From: Xenoacremonium recifei
Lineage: Eukaryota; Ascomycota; Sordariomycetes; Hypocreales; Nectriaceae
Assembly: GCA_012184525.1 (NCBI GenBank)
Contig: WOFQ01000004.1
Coordinates: forward strand, 496,001 to 560,000
DNA: 64,000 nucleotides
Direction of reading: 5' to 3'
Within the stretch, counting starts at the first letter, position 1, and every line of letters begins with the position of its first letter. Below, one piece after another: positions 22,145 to 35,271 of this stretch. Made by a program: the position numbers and the translations under genes. The notes under the pieces were generated by a model. It was not told the DNA's origin, made no database searches, and worked only from the letters and a program-made list of their open reading frames with translations.

Positions 22145-24788
22145 TCGCATCATATTCCGACATTTGGTCTCCGGTCTCTGATACCCGGTACTGCGCTCAA
22201 TGCCCGCTCGAGATATCGCCTCTTGACATCTTGCGTGCCTCCTGGACATTGATATTCTTTACGAGGCCCTGGTGATCTGGCGTTGATACGGTGTTGATTT
22301 GAAATTTGCATTTTCCGGCTTTTATCCATGCTGCTAGTTTCTGGAACGGGCTTTTAGGCTTGAGTTCACCTGTTATTTGTTTGGGGACAACTTAATTAAT
22401 CGCGGACCTGGTAGCGCCTGAGCCACGGGGTTACCGACACCTTTGCGATTGAGTTGCCTCTGCTTTGGTCTCTCTTTTACTGCGTCTCCCCGCTGAACTG
22501 GACGAGAGGATGAATCGCTTTGTATCTATCGTCTAGGTGGGATCGGGGTGCAGGTGATCGGGACTCTGTTTTATTTTTTGAGAGTGCCCTCACAATCCTG
22601 ATCGTCGTGCTAAAGGCTGTTATCACCGTGGGTTGATGGCAGCTGTATCACACATGACAGGACGTGGATTAAAATGGGCACTCAAGGGAGCGTTACTGAA
22701 TGGTGGCCTGGTCTTTTGGGGTGGATGGGCGGATGGATGGTTTTATAGGAGGATTTTGTGGTTGGAACTGGTTCAGAAACGAGGGTACGATTTGTAACGG
22801 AATGGAACGGATGATTCAATCTCGAAACGAAGCAACCCAGAAACTTTCCATGCCCAGCATTACGCATTTGCCAGATTGGATCTCTTGCCTTTGTCGCGTC
22901 CTGTCCCGATGGAGCTGCTTCAACCCCTGTTGCGTTTACAAGTACTCTTGGAAGAGCGACTGATCGAAACATGTCGCTAGAAGAAGAATCCAAGATGACG
23001 AAGGGGAGGACGGGGAGGATAATGGGATGCATTATGTATGATAACTGATTTATGCTGATTTTCGCCATTCTTTAAGGCCTTCTCTTGAAAGTGTTTTTCC
23101 TGGCTTTAATTTTCAAGGATGCACATACTCAGCACTTTGAGGCTGTGGGCGTGTAAGTCAGGGAAGTGCCGAATTGAGATATTCCGACAAACCACCCAAA
23201 GAGGTCAATGACGGCAGCAAATTGCCCAATAAGGCAAGCAACGAATTTAAGCATTAAGCATCGTCAAACCATGACGCACTAGGATCGATCGATCGTGCCG
23301 TTAACGAGATACGGGAAAGGGGGTTTTGCGAAAAAAGCAACCATGCGATAGGCGCTGCGAAAGCTGCCCTTGCAGCGGAATATACCATATTGGGTATTCA
23401 GCGACGATATGATTGGAAGACGGCAGAGACATCCCTGAAAGGCTTCTTTCCTTTTTACTCGACGACGTCGCCGCTGTGCTTTTGTTCTATTTTTGTTTTT
23501 TTGGGAGGACGAAGGTGAGGATGGAAAGGGAATGGTGAGGTGAGTTGGCACGGGTGCTGGCTTTACCGCTTTGGTCGGCGGGTGGAGGGGGTGACGTGGT
23601 TTGCGGAACAAGGCAAGGGAGACGGGAATTTCTGGGGAGAGGTTGTGAAGATGAGTTTGGCAAAGTAATACTATCGGAGAGATTGACCAAAGAAAGATGG
23701 GTGGTGGCTTGGCGTTGACTATACGGAGTAGATGGTGATGTTGATCCCATAGGCGGTGCCTTCTCTTAAAATTGGGGGAGTCGAATATCGACTTTACCAA
23801 GCGCTCTCATTCATACGGCAATCGAAATAGAAGAGATAGAAGGAAAGGTATTGGGATGATAAATTAGTGCATATAATTACCTATATAAAGAGTGGATGAA
23901 TAATTGAGCAAATATGGTGGTCGTGCTTGAGACACAGTGAAGCAAGGTGCTCCGAAGACGGAAATTCACGGTTCGTCTCACTCTGATAAGAAGGCGTGAC
24001 AAAATGATAGTCATATAGATACCCAGCCTTTATGCTTGCAATCAAGTTTCTAGCGTTCTCAAACTTAGCCCCCAGAGTAGTAAATGGGAGAAGACGATCG
24101 AATACCTTAATTGCGTGCCGGACCAGGCGACAGTGCAAGCCAGGCAATGGGTGCACCAGCTTCGACCTATCAATTGCACCAAGAGCTCCGTATCTGAAGT
24201 CCTCTATGTCATGACTCTCGTGACTTTTCTTTTCTGCTGAGGATTCCCGCCGTCACGACTTTGATGATATACCTAGGTAGCGCCACGACTCCATGAGCGG
24301 GCGGCAGATATCGTAAACGGGCTCTTCTGAAAGAATGCCCCGACTTTGTACAACGCCACGTCACTCAAAGGACGCTTGTAGAACAATTACTTGCTGGCTG
24401 GCATCAATGAGGCTCTGCGCTGAACTGCCATCGCCGAGCCGGCCCCGGCTCCGTGGTGAGAGTTGCACAGCTCCGGCCGGGCGGGGCCGTGGAGGTGACG
24501 CTACTCCCTGATGCGGCAAAGGCCTGCTGGAGCATGAGCACGTTTGAGAAGGTTTTCTCGCACGATCACACGATGCAATGTACAGGTACTTTCGGTACCT
24601 CTTCTGAAATGCTGAGTCTAGGGTGAAGGTGCATACGGTCGTCCCGTCTGTTGATGCTCTCTAATATAGCCATATCTCGTTAAACCCAACGCCTATGAAG
24701 CCAGTCGCACCAATGATACAAGCCCACAAGATGCCAATTCGTCGCTATAGCAAATGATCCACGCCACGCCTCTTTATCATATATATGC
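22145..24788. other. Intergenic region between mcm1 and the copper transporter
   Basis: Contains the 3' end of mcm1 and, at the right edge, of the convergent Ctr gene. I see no supported gene. Frames such as minus 23800-23279 and minus 24156-23881 have no domain or splice support. Confidence 0.5.
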
Positions 24789-25400
24789 TCAATGGTCCAG
24801 TGTGTTGGAGTATCGGCCGACCGCAAGACTACCGACGAACACGCCCGCCAGGACGGATAGGAAATAGCCAACGTTCATCGTCATGACCGCCAACATGCTA
24901 CGAACTCCGCATTAGCTAAAGCAAGCAAGATGAAGATATCAAGAGAGGACTCACAGAAGATACCCAATGCCCACAATGACGGTGTCCAGCACCGCTCGTA
25001 GAGGATCAACGCTGAATCGCCACGGCCGGCCATCATGTCCCTTCCGCTCAACCACCATGACATTCTCGTCGACGCCGTTCGCCGTCAGCGTCATGGTTTT
25101 GGCATCTGGGTCAACGGTCACCTGCTCGGACAGAGGCATACGGCCCTTGACGGAGATGTACCGCCGACGGGCCTCGCGGTCGAGCCAGCGCTGTTCTTGC
25201 AGGGCTTTGTAGGCAATGAGGCAGCGGCCAATGATGGTCAGGGCGATGAGGAAGATGCATGTCGCGGCGTAGGTGCCGGCGCTCGAGGGCGTCCAGGCGT
25301 TGCTGAAGAGGGGCGTGGCTGTCTGGGTCTGGAAGACCATGTTCATCATGGTCGAAGAGCTGTCCATGTCCATTCCGTCCATTCGGGGGAACACCTCCAT
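24789..25400 (-). CDS. Ctr-family copper transporter
   Basis: A three-span trimeric Cu(I) channel of the plasma or vacuolar membrane. Exon 1 is 25400-24955 and exon 2 is 24897-24789, with a 57-base intron (GTGAGT donor, GTAG acceptor) splitting a Leu codon; 184 residues. The N terminus is Met-rich (MDGMDMDSSSTMMNM, 7-21), as used for copper capture. Span 1 is about 41-62, followed by a long cytosolic loop of about 70 residues. Span 2 holds the essential MxxxM (Met150, Met154), and span 3 the GxxxG packing motif (Gly167, Gly171). The small size, the single Met cluster and the missing Cys/His tail suggest the low-affinity Ctr2-like branch, but this is not certain. Three TTGCTCA boxes lie upstream. 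Confidence 0.92.
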
Positions 25401-28400
25401 TGCGTCTGGTGCTGCCGATGGAATGACTACCTGTCGGGGGTGCGCTGTTGGCGGTGGTGTCGCGAGACCAACTTTCGCCGATTGACTTCGAGGTTCTCCA
25501 ATAGGCGAGACCGAATGGGCGCCTGCGACGTGCTTGAGTGAAGAATGCTGAAAGAATTGAACAAGAGCGTCTCTATAAACAGGATATACTGTTGCTCAAG
25601 GAGAATGCGTGCGAGAGAGATTGTGATGGAAAGGGGAGCGAGGTTGATGTGGCGGGGTGAGATGGGGTCACGGCCGTTCCTTCCTTTAGATATGGGTCGG
25701 AGCTTGGGTAAGCTATAAATGTCTAGCATATGATTGAGAGAATTCAAGGGGAGAACGAGGCTGTTTCTGCCATATTCTTCTTGCGCAAATACTCTCTTCT
25801 TTTGGCGGGTGTCAGACAGTGGAGCTGAGGGAAGTACCGGTACTTGCTCAAAGTACCTCAATCACCCCGCCTCCATGATATAGAACCCGAGGGAGGCAGG
25901 CAATTCGTCGCTTCAATTGCTCAGCGTACTTCGACTTGAAAACCTTGGACGGTTCATCTATAGCTGGTGCTATGGTTTCACCACTGATTCAGGTAATGCT
26001 CGGTCCAATCTGAACGTCTCCCTTCCGTCCCGGTGAGACAGAGGCAACCTAATCTCAACGAATGCCGAGCCGCGCCCAGCCTTCGCGACGGATCTGTTGA
26101 GCGACATCGACGCAATGATGAAATCTAAACGTGGAATCCAAGAGCTGTACAAGCAAAGGCACAGAAATAGCTGAGGCTCTTGCAGACCGCACCACCTAGA
26201 CAAATGCCGAAGAAGAACCCTGCCATATTTCTCTCTGGAGAACGGAGCTAGAGGTTACTGCCACGTTGGATTGTAGACATGTGTGACTGAATGCACACCC
26301 AAACACAGTACGCGTGAACCAAAAGTAAAAATAGATTATGACAATATTTCAGAATGCGAAATTTGGAATAGGGAGGAGCACGGGTGCGACATGCGCATCT
26401 TGGCCGGCAGTGTTATGACAATCAAATCGGCCAAGTAGTACACAGGCAAACACCTCGAGCCTGTCTCCCATACTAGACTGTTCAACGCGAAAGAATTGCA
26501 GTGAAACATAGAAGGCATTTCTAATTCATGCCATCATCTCTCGCTTTCAAGCAACATTAAAGCTTGTTGAGACTAGATAGGGGCCTTCAATTCCTCCCGC
26601 GATACTCGCTTCCTATCGCCGACTTACTCAATCGCGAATACACAAGAATCGCACTGCTTTCAGATTCAATTGTCTGAATAGATATGGGAAAACAAAGGCA
26701 TTTCGGGATCGGACTAGCGGCATCAATGCTTGCCTGAGGCAGAGAGACTTGAAAGAGACTTTTGAACAAAGCTCAAACGTCAGATTTCAAGATCAAGTCT
26801 CCGAGCTTCGAAATAGTCGCACGAAATCTCTTTCATCCTTATGCTCATAGTGCTCATACAGTCTAATCACGAATTTGTGACCATGTTGTACAGACGTAGG
26901 CAGCATGCTGCTAGTCGATTGCTCGTCCCTAATGCACTATGTCAGTTATGCTTGGGTTCTTTTCTTTGACCGTCACCGAAACGAGTAGGCGAACCCCTCT
27001 TCCAAGCAGCAAACAGAGTCGTTTGGTTCAGCATCCTGTTCCGCCAAAATTTGGAGATCAGATCTGTCATGGAGAGGACGAACGAATGCCATCCCTGCAA
27101 GGGATGTCCTCACTCGCAATCTAGCACCGGCGATATCGCCTGTAGACAAAGAAGAAAGTCTGGCGCATGTAGACACCGTTATCATGGCGATATTCTACTG
27201 ACGGGCTATTCTACGAACGCGAGTGATCTCCCTTTTTGCCTCCATCCTCGGCGTGATTGTGTGATGGAAAGGAAAAAAAGGCGGCGATCCGAAATCAAGG
27301 GAGGGGGGGTTTATACTCCCACGCAAAAGGCAAGAGCGAGGGCTGCACCTTCCTTTCCCTTTTTATCATGACGCATGAGGAGTAATTTATTACTCATTTT
27401 TGGGGCAAGAGCCATCGTCCAATACGGGCACTTGTGGTAGATCCCATGCTGTATAGAGCGCCCGTATTTCATCTTGCCACAGACTTGACGGAGTCACCCG
27501 CGTGTAAGAAATTTACAACGCTTCCGCAATGAGACCACAATGGAAGCCAGCTACTTTAGACCTCTCTAAATCCATTGCTGTCATAGTTAAAGTAGCGAAT
27601 TTCTAGATACTTGGATTGTGTCCAGCCTGAAGGTTATGGGGAAAGAGTACTCCTCTGCCTGACGGCAAACATTCCAAAATCGTCACCCCAGACTCTTCAG
27701 GATTGGGAATCCGACCCAGAAGAGCTCAGAACAGAAAGTCTTGTAATAGCTCCTGCCCAGCTTCCAAGTTCTCATGCCGTAGAGCTGTCAGTTTAGTGAC
27801 AGAGGTCTTGCTATCGATCTGGGTCTAAAGTAGTCTTTAAATCTGGGTGCTCCGTTATAGATAATGCCATCGGGCTAACTCAGATGCGAAAATGTATACA
27901 TAGAAGATTCAAGGACTGTCGGACTGGCGGGAAGCGAAGACCCTGGAATTTGAGAAAGCAAACCACAAGTGTGTTTTTGGGCGGAAGTTCTCACATTATT
28001 GTGACTACATGATCACGGTGAAAGTAAAATGTTTTCTCGCTCAGCGTTAATATTAGAGAGTGGGATGCTGATTGCACATCTTCGCTTTTGCTATCATCCG
28101 CAAGGCTTTGAGTCTTATAGTGAAGCAAGTCGGAAGGCAATGTATGATGAGTCTCGTCATTTGGACTCCAATAAAGAACAAACCACGACTAGCATATTTG
28201 AATCCCAGTTAGAGTGTTTACTTATCCATTCTACTGCAAACTATTAATACAATTATAGATTGATTTTACTGATGATGTTACATGATCTCGGAGTTGGCCT
28301 GACAGTTCGCCAAACAGGAAGTCACAGGACGAATGAGATGCGCAAGAATGGGCATTATGTTTGCTTTCACGGCAACAGTCTCCTTATCTCTTGAACTTGT

Positions 28401-31400
28401 TTAGATGTGCTGTTTTTCTCAATCAACAAAAGGTCCTTCAATGATCTTCTATCGAGCGCATCGCCGTTGGTCAGGGGGAAACTACTGTTGAAGCGGCGTC
28501 CGCCAAGAATCTCCAGCAAAAGATCTGCTCCACAGGATCGGCAACGTCTCTGGCTGTATTAACTTCATTCGCGTGCCTTTAGTCTAGGCTGACATGCTTT
28601 TGATAGTGTGATGTTCAACAAGCCAAGATGCTTCGCACTCGCTCCAAGCAGGTCACGTCGGGGCCTGCTCTGATCGAACAGGTCTCTCTCCCAGTGTCTC
28701 CCTACCCGAAGCACAATATGAAACAGCTCTCAATCACTGAATAAGTAAACTTAAACGTTGGCCCTTGCCCTCAACTGGAGACAGCTGCGGATGGAGTGTC
28801 ACTGGCGTGCTCCTTCGGTGGGTCCTGTTATATACATCGGACGATCTCCCGTGTGTCTCTGACAACGACAAATCTTGCGTCTTGGTGTGTATTACGAGGT
28901 ATCATGAGGAAGCACCAGTGCAATTGTCTTTCCGAGACGCAACTTGAAGCCCGCCGGTGATATGCGGATCGACATGGAGGCTAGCTGGGGACCGGCGGTG
29001 TCGGCGCTGTGCTCAGGCCAAGAGAATCGCAACTGGGGCTGATCGTCGCCTTGACCAGCCCGATCGGGGTGTCAAAAGGGCAAGAAGAAACCAGGATTTG
29101 ACAAGGATTCAGACTTGGTGTGATATCGGACCCTTTGCTGTATACAATGGGACGCACGAGTGGTCAAGGTTCATCGTCTTGTCGGCCACCCTCCTTCCAG
29201 CGGCAGGATACAATGTGCAACACCTAATCTGTCATCAGCTCGCTGTTGAAAGAGAAGAATAGAAAGGAATATATCAAAAATAATACTACCGTGTTACAAG
29301 TTACCCTTCAGTGTTGCAGTAACAACTTGTCGCAGACCTCACTAGTCTGCGTTGGGCAACCAAAAATCAAACAAAGTTGTCGAATTGCGGCTAAAATGAG
29401 CACCAACGGAAAGAACCAAGGATTTCCCAAAGAAATGTAACTTAACTATTACCATTAAATGCGCTGTAAAAATCCAGGCTCGGGTTACCGGAAGTGGTTT
29501 ATGTTGAGTGTTGTTGGTGGTAAACGTCATGCTTCCGAGAACCAGACGTCCAAACCCACCAAGTACGACGACAGAGAGACAAGAAAATTTGTAGGTATCT
29601 TTTTATCAATGATACATGAATCTACTTTTCTCTCGCGGCTCAGCTTCCGGAAACATCTATATCGACGCCCCAACCAGGATCTGCAATCTCCCCCAACCAA
29701 CAATGCACCCAATATATACGGTCACACAACGGCCTCAGCCGTCCCGTCACTGACCCCTTGTTCCTCTTTTACAGGTCAAAGCTCTCCGGAATCCGGCGAA
29801 AAGGACGGAAAGATGCAGCAGTATCGGGCCGCAGTGCGTTCTGGAGCAGGGATTTGTCAAGGCGGCTCTGGAGAAGCTGCAGCCAACCGACAAACTTGCG
29901 GGAACAAGAATAGGAACGACATCATCGCAGGATTCCGAGTCTGCGGTCGGGAGAGGGTCCGGAAGACTCGAGGACTCGGGCGAATTGGAGGGTCGCCTCA
30001 GGGATGATTGAAGATCATGGGGTTGCACGGGGCGGAATGGAGGGCAACGAGATTGCGCTAGGGTTCAACGTGTGGGCTGATTCCGGGATGAAGACTGCAT
30101 CTCACTCCCTCAGGTGAGGGGCAACGCAAGCCTGAAGGATCTCACACGCCTCTTTCACCGTTATTTCAGCCTCCGGCACCATCCTGTCCCTCCACCTCGA
30201 ACACTGCAGGAGATGGATCAGCTATCCAAGGCACGGAACACACAAACACACGCCCCCGTCGACGCGAGGAAGGGGGATATGACAAGTCAAAGCAGGGCGG
30301 TCACGCAAGGCGAGGCCATCGTGCCCGGCAGCACCTGTCCGTCGCTATCACATCGCAGGAGAATCTTTCTCGGGCCAATCGGAGGGGGTACGTCGAAGCG
30401 GAACGGCGGCGAAGCGAAGCGAAGGGGATGGCGATGTTTGCACGACAAGAGGGAGAAGCCAATGTGGGTTACACGTTGGGCTAGAGGAGCGGAATTCGAT
30501 GGGCGAGGGAGACAGGCATGAGGCCAGAGCATAGCTGAGATGGTGTTGTCGGGTCTAAGTTCCCGGACGACGTTGGCAACCAGCCGCAGATGCCAGCCCA
30601 GCCAGCCTGCCCCTGAGCCACCATCGCCAAGGGCTTGGAGGCGCCGCCGTTTGGCAGGGCAGCGTGTTGAGGAAAAAAAGCAAATCTCACCACCACGCCT
30701 CACTGCAGCGCCAGCACCGTGCCGTCGGGTCTCACGCGTCTCGAATATGCAGCTAGTATCGGCTACTGCACGCATACCAAGCGAGGCGGTCCCGAATACC
30801 AGAACGAATACCGGAGAGTCAGAGCGCCCAGGGAGCTCAGGGCCCTGCACACCCCCTCATCCTCCCGATCGGCCTCGAGCATCACCAGCCCAGAACGAGT
30901 CTAGGATCGCCGTCCAGCCGCCTGAGCCAAAGCCTGAGCCAGCGCCAGCGCCAGCGCACACGGCAGCCGCCACGACGACGGCAATCCACCACCACCACCA
31001 CGTTTCACTAGCCCAGCCCAAGTCCAGCCCGCCATCACCGCTGAGACAAAGAGAACTGGAACGAGGTCCTCCCCTCTGCGCGTATGCAGGGTGGACGGGT
31101 TTGCTGGCCTGGCACTCAATGGTTCGCTGTTGGCAGCGGCTCTAGTCTCAGGGCCCGGGGCGAGGAAAGGACCCTGCGTCGAGCTACGTATGCAGGGCCT
31201 TTGTCTCAACTGCTGGCGCTGACGAGTCCAGAGGTCATGGATGGAGGCAAGGTTTTAGAGGCTTGTCGAGGGTTTGCGGTGCTGACCTGTAGGGGCTGAG
31301 CGTTGCTGAACGGCGACCTTGTTAGTATCAAACTCTCATGTTCACGGGCCTCGTATTTCATGCCCTTTGTCAGTTTGGGATGTTCTTTGTCTGCATTATG

Positions 31401-33847
31401 CCGAGGGTCGCCGTATGAGTCAATGGGTGATTGTAGAATAGAAACGCAGTCATCAATACGGGGATTTCGAAACTCTGTTGCTGCTCGAACACTCCCTCTC
31501 GGCGGCCCCGTCATCAATAGCTTCAGCAATCCAGCCCTATCCAAAGCATCCTAGCGCCATCTGTTCTCAGCCAGCCATGATCACGCGCCGCCAGAGCGCG
31601 ACCAATGCTCCCCAATTAGCGCAGGCCAGAACGCAACTCGTCCGCACCTCATTTGCCAGCTCCATCGCGTTCGTCCACAATGGCCCATTGACGACTGCAT
31701 TCATTGATCCTCTCGTCATTCATTCATTCATTCATGCGAAGCGAAAAACAAGGGTCCGAATCCATCCCGCATCGTCTCCGTGCATGTCTCGCTCTCCCTT
31801 GCGTCGCTCCCAACCATTCGATCACCCCCCTGCTAGCGAGCCCGCTAGACGCCGTTCCAGACCATGCCAACCTGTCCCGTTAGAGCATCCCCTAAAGGGC
31901 CTCCCGAGACATCACGCAGCAGGAACACACAGCGAACGACGACGCTCAGCTCAACGCTAGGCCACGAACCGCGGCAAGGGGAAAGGGGGGCAGGATAAGG
32001 GGCATGGCAGACACCGCAATCCGCTACGTAGGGCCATCGTACCATTCTTTCGTGGTTGCCGCTTCCCGTCCTTCTCGGCCTCACCTAGCTCGAAAGTCTA
32101 GGACTTTGATAGATGGAGGAGCCTGCTAAAGGCACACGCCTTTCCCCAGAGCTTGTGATTGTAGATGTATCTCATTGGTACTCTGTAGACCCTGACAGTG
32201 ACTTGACGACTTGACCCTGAATGTCTCGCAATTGCGGGGAGTCCGCTGAGTTGAGTTCGTCCCATGACTCCATCACCGGTGCTTTTCTACCGCGAGCTGG
32301 GCAATATCATAGAGTCTTAAGGGGGTGAAGTAAACGACGCATATCTGCACCCTCTGTAGACAATACGTAATGGCCTGTTGTCAAGTGGCGATTGATAACT
32401 TTATCAATTGCGGTGTCTATTTCGGTACTTCGTATAGGACTTCGTGGATTCTGAGCCAATATGGGAGAGTGTCGCTTGGGGTTGCTCGCACAGAGCCGAG
32501 TTTCTCACGCAACCATCAACTCCACCAACTTTTTGCATCCCCATCACGGTCTCCGTTTAACAGCTCTCAGCATCATCATTATCTTCGCTATCGATTTCAA
32601 TAACGCGGCCGGATTCTCATTAGCCGCGTGGGGCCTCCCCCAAGTTGCCCAGCTAGCCTCCTATCCCACACCTTTTGGGAATAACTCTTCGGCCCCAGCG
32701 CTGGGCTCCTCAAGGTCCAGGCCGATCGAGTCTCGGCCCGAAAGACCAATTGAATCGGACCCGGGGAAGGCTGTGGATTAGCTAGCTCAAGAACCACCAT
32801 TCGAGGAGACAAAGGGAGCTCCATGAATGATGCTGTCTAGCTGTCATGCTGCAGCACGCATGTGTGTCCTGGACTATGGAGCGTCACTGGAATCTCATCC
32901 TAGCCTGAAACTCCAGTGCCAATGGCAATTTCCAATTGTCCCCTACATCATGGGCTTCTCCCTTCATCAATCTAGACCCCGAACTCCAACCCGGGGCTCG
33001 CCGCTTCCTCTCCGGGCCGGGTTGACAGACCCCGGCTTCTGCAAGATAAGTCGGATGAGGTGGTTGGCACGTTCATTGAGCAAAGGGAACAGTTTAGGAA
33101 TCTTCATGGCAAAATCAATTGAGAGAAATGAGTAACGCCGTAACCCGTCCGTTCGTCTAAGACAGCCCGAACCGCAATTATGAAGTCGTCCTGACTGCCA
33201 GTCACTATCGTATCCGTCCAGTCACCATTGCGGTAGTGAGCCTCATTTTCCATCCTATGCAAGCCTGTTTGAATCCCTTAATTCCCAATACCCGGTGAAA
33301 CCCACAGATTTGCCCATTCCTGAAGCCAGCATAATCTATTAGTTGCCCAAGTTCGCCCTTCACCTGGTTGCCCAGCCAGTCCCATTCCGTCCCAACCATT
33401 TCTTGACGCCATATCGAAAGAAAGTAAAAAACTCCGGTTTGAAGGTAAGTGTGGCATGAATAAAACAATAGAGAAAATGAAACCAGGAAGTCCTTTCCTA
33501 AACTCTTGCGCCATTTCGCCGTCGCCGGGGCCGTGACAGGTTGCGTCGTTCCTGTGGTATCATTGAGTTCGAGACTGATATCTCGTATGCGCTTGTTTGT
33601 CTTTCCGCTTAACCTCGCCCAATTTCCAATTCGCTTTTTTTTTCGGTTTCGTTCCGTTTCCTTGGTTCCACACATTTGTTTGATGACTCGCGCAACCTAA
33701 GATTTCATGATCCCTCCCAAGTCGCGTGGACAACTATGGAATAATCACATCGGCTCGTATTCGATCTTCTCCGCCAACGGAAAGTTCGATGGATCTCATA
33801 GCTCCGGCCATATTAGAGACACACTTTGTAGCAGTACCTGCCTTCCA
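25401..33847. other. Large region without a supported gene
   Basis: The left 0.6 kb is the Ctr promoter. From about 26.2 to 29.4 kb the sequence is comparatively AT-rich with only short frames. An inverted repeat (CATCCCT, 3-base loop, AGGGATG) lies at 27090-27106, and a perfect 12-base palindrome GGCGATATCGCC at 27129-27140. A weak exon candidate at 29775-30011 is described under findings. An (ATTC)n run lies at 31717-31735. Nothing else recognisable is seen. Confidence 0.5.
25592..25923. promoter_or_regulatory. Three TTGCTCA boxes, candidate copper-response elements
   Basis: TTGCTCA occurs at 25592-25598, 25844-25850 and 25917-25923, that is 192, 444 and 517 bases before the copper-transporter ATG. 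The yeast Mac1 site is TTTGC(T/G)CA, so these match seven of eight positions. By base counting, about 0.07 copies of a given 7-mer would be expected on both strands over this length. Function under low copper is inferred. Confidence 0.4.
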
Positions 33848-35271
33848 CTACTCCTTCTTAATTTCTGGGGATCCTTCGGTAGATCCATTGCGTTCCACTC
33901 CGTTGGTTTCGCCGCTAGGACTTGTCTCGTTGTTCTTGCCTTCGCAGCCCTTGACGAGTCGATGTCTCTGTTCTGCTGTTAGTACTGTCAGGGGTCTGGA
34001 GTTGTAGGGTTTGTCTTACCTTCAGGGCGTCCTTTCGTGAAAAGCTCTTGCTACAAAAGTTGCAGGGGAATGGCTTTACCGCCAAGTGGATTCTCTTGTG
34101 TCGCTTCAAGTCATGATTGCGGCTGAATGACTGAACACATTGATCACACTTGAATGGGCGTTCGGGTTGTGGGGGCTGATGGTGATTGTAGAGCATAGCA
34201 TGGCCATACTGGTTGACTGTGACAGTCGGGATCATCGACATTTGGCCGCCGGGCTGATGAATATTGGACATCACAGAGCCTCCCATGGTAGGGAGGGACT
34301 GATAGGGAGGATACCGATATGGAGGAGGCTGGGCCATGGCCGGTATCTGGGTATGTCCGGCAATGGAACTCAGAGTTCGGGGCACAGGGCCGTTCGTCGT
34401 TGGTGAGTGCAGGCTCGGGGACGGGTGCGGAGCATAGGCCGCAAATGTCGGCTGTTGTGCTCCAGTCGACGTAGTGTAGTAGCTCGAAGTGTGCGGAGGT
34501 CGCGAATGGGTGTACGAGTCGATGTGCCCTGGGCTCGACGAGTGTGTGGGAGAGTGTGTAGTAACGGGGGCCTGTGTGGTCAAGATGGCACTCTGAGAGG
34601 TCGGGGGCTGGGTCGAGGGCAGCGTAGAAGAGCTGGCCGGGCCGCTTCCTCCAGAGACAGGCGTCTGGAACGGATGTTGAATCTGGTCATAAGGAGGTGC
34701 AGGAAGACCCTCGCTGCCAGTAGCTGGAGACTGTGAGCTTCGCGGATTGTTAAGCTGCAGGCTCGGCGATGGGTTGAAGATATTTGACCGGCTGCCAAAG
34801 GTATGTTGACTGAGGGGTTGCGTGGCTGTCTGGGTAGCCGAGCTGATAGTATAAGACGAGCTAGGTGTAGGCCAGGTGCCATGGCTGTGGCCCGTATAGG
34901 AATACGGAACACCGTTGGCCGCTTGTGAGCCTTGCGAGCTGCCGGTGTTGACAGACATGCCAGGGCTCAAACCATCACTACCTCCTGGGGGGCCATTAGC
35001 TGGGGCTGGACTAAAGAGAAACGAAGTGCCGTGCGGATAGCGATGCATGGTGTTTTGCGCAAGAAGCAAGCTCGGTATTGATGTTCACGCATGGGTTGAC
35101 TGGTGTGGAAATGCGCAAGTGCTTTGGTTCGTCTGGATGGAAGGAGGGGTAGAAGTGTATGGATAGGTACTCACTTGGCACTTCTGCAGTTGGAGGAGGG
35201 AGAGTGAAGGCAGGTAATAATGAGCCCGCTGCTGGACGCCGAGACGAGAATGGGGTCTGGACTGTCTCCAT
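33848..35271 (-). CDS. flbC: C2H2 zinc-finger regulator, FlbC-like
   Basis: Probable nuclear factor controlling conidiation and growth, by likeness to Aspergillus FlbC. Exon 3 is 33967-33848 and exon 2 ends at 34020 (52-base intron, GTAAGA donor). Exon 1 starts at 35271 (METVQTPFSSRRP) and should end at the GTGAGT donor at 35174. The acceptor of this first intron is unclear: 35006, 35000 and another CAG nearby all keep the frame. With 35006 the product is 400 residues. The body is disordered, rich in Ser, Thr, Pro and Gln. Two fingers follow at the C terminus: C319-C322-H335-H339 in FKCDQCVQSFSRNHDLKRH, then C347-C350-H363-C369 in FPCNFCSKSFSRKDALKRH, so the second uses Cys as last ligand. 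The fingers and the linker HLAVKPFPC are the FlbC signature. Upstream minus frames at 35.3-35.7 kb look like leader. Confidence 0.82.

Noticed and set aside
29459..30007. 182-codon continuous plus-strand frame
   Set aside because: It crosses a strong CTTTTACAG acceptor and changes character there; a different frame after the acceptor looks more protein-like.
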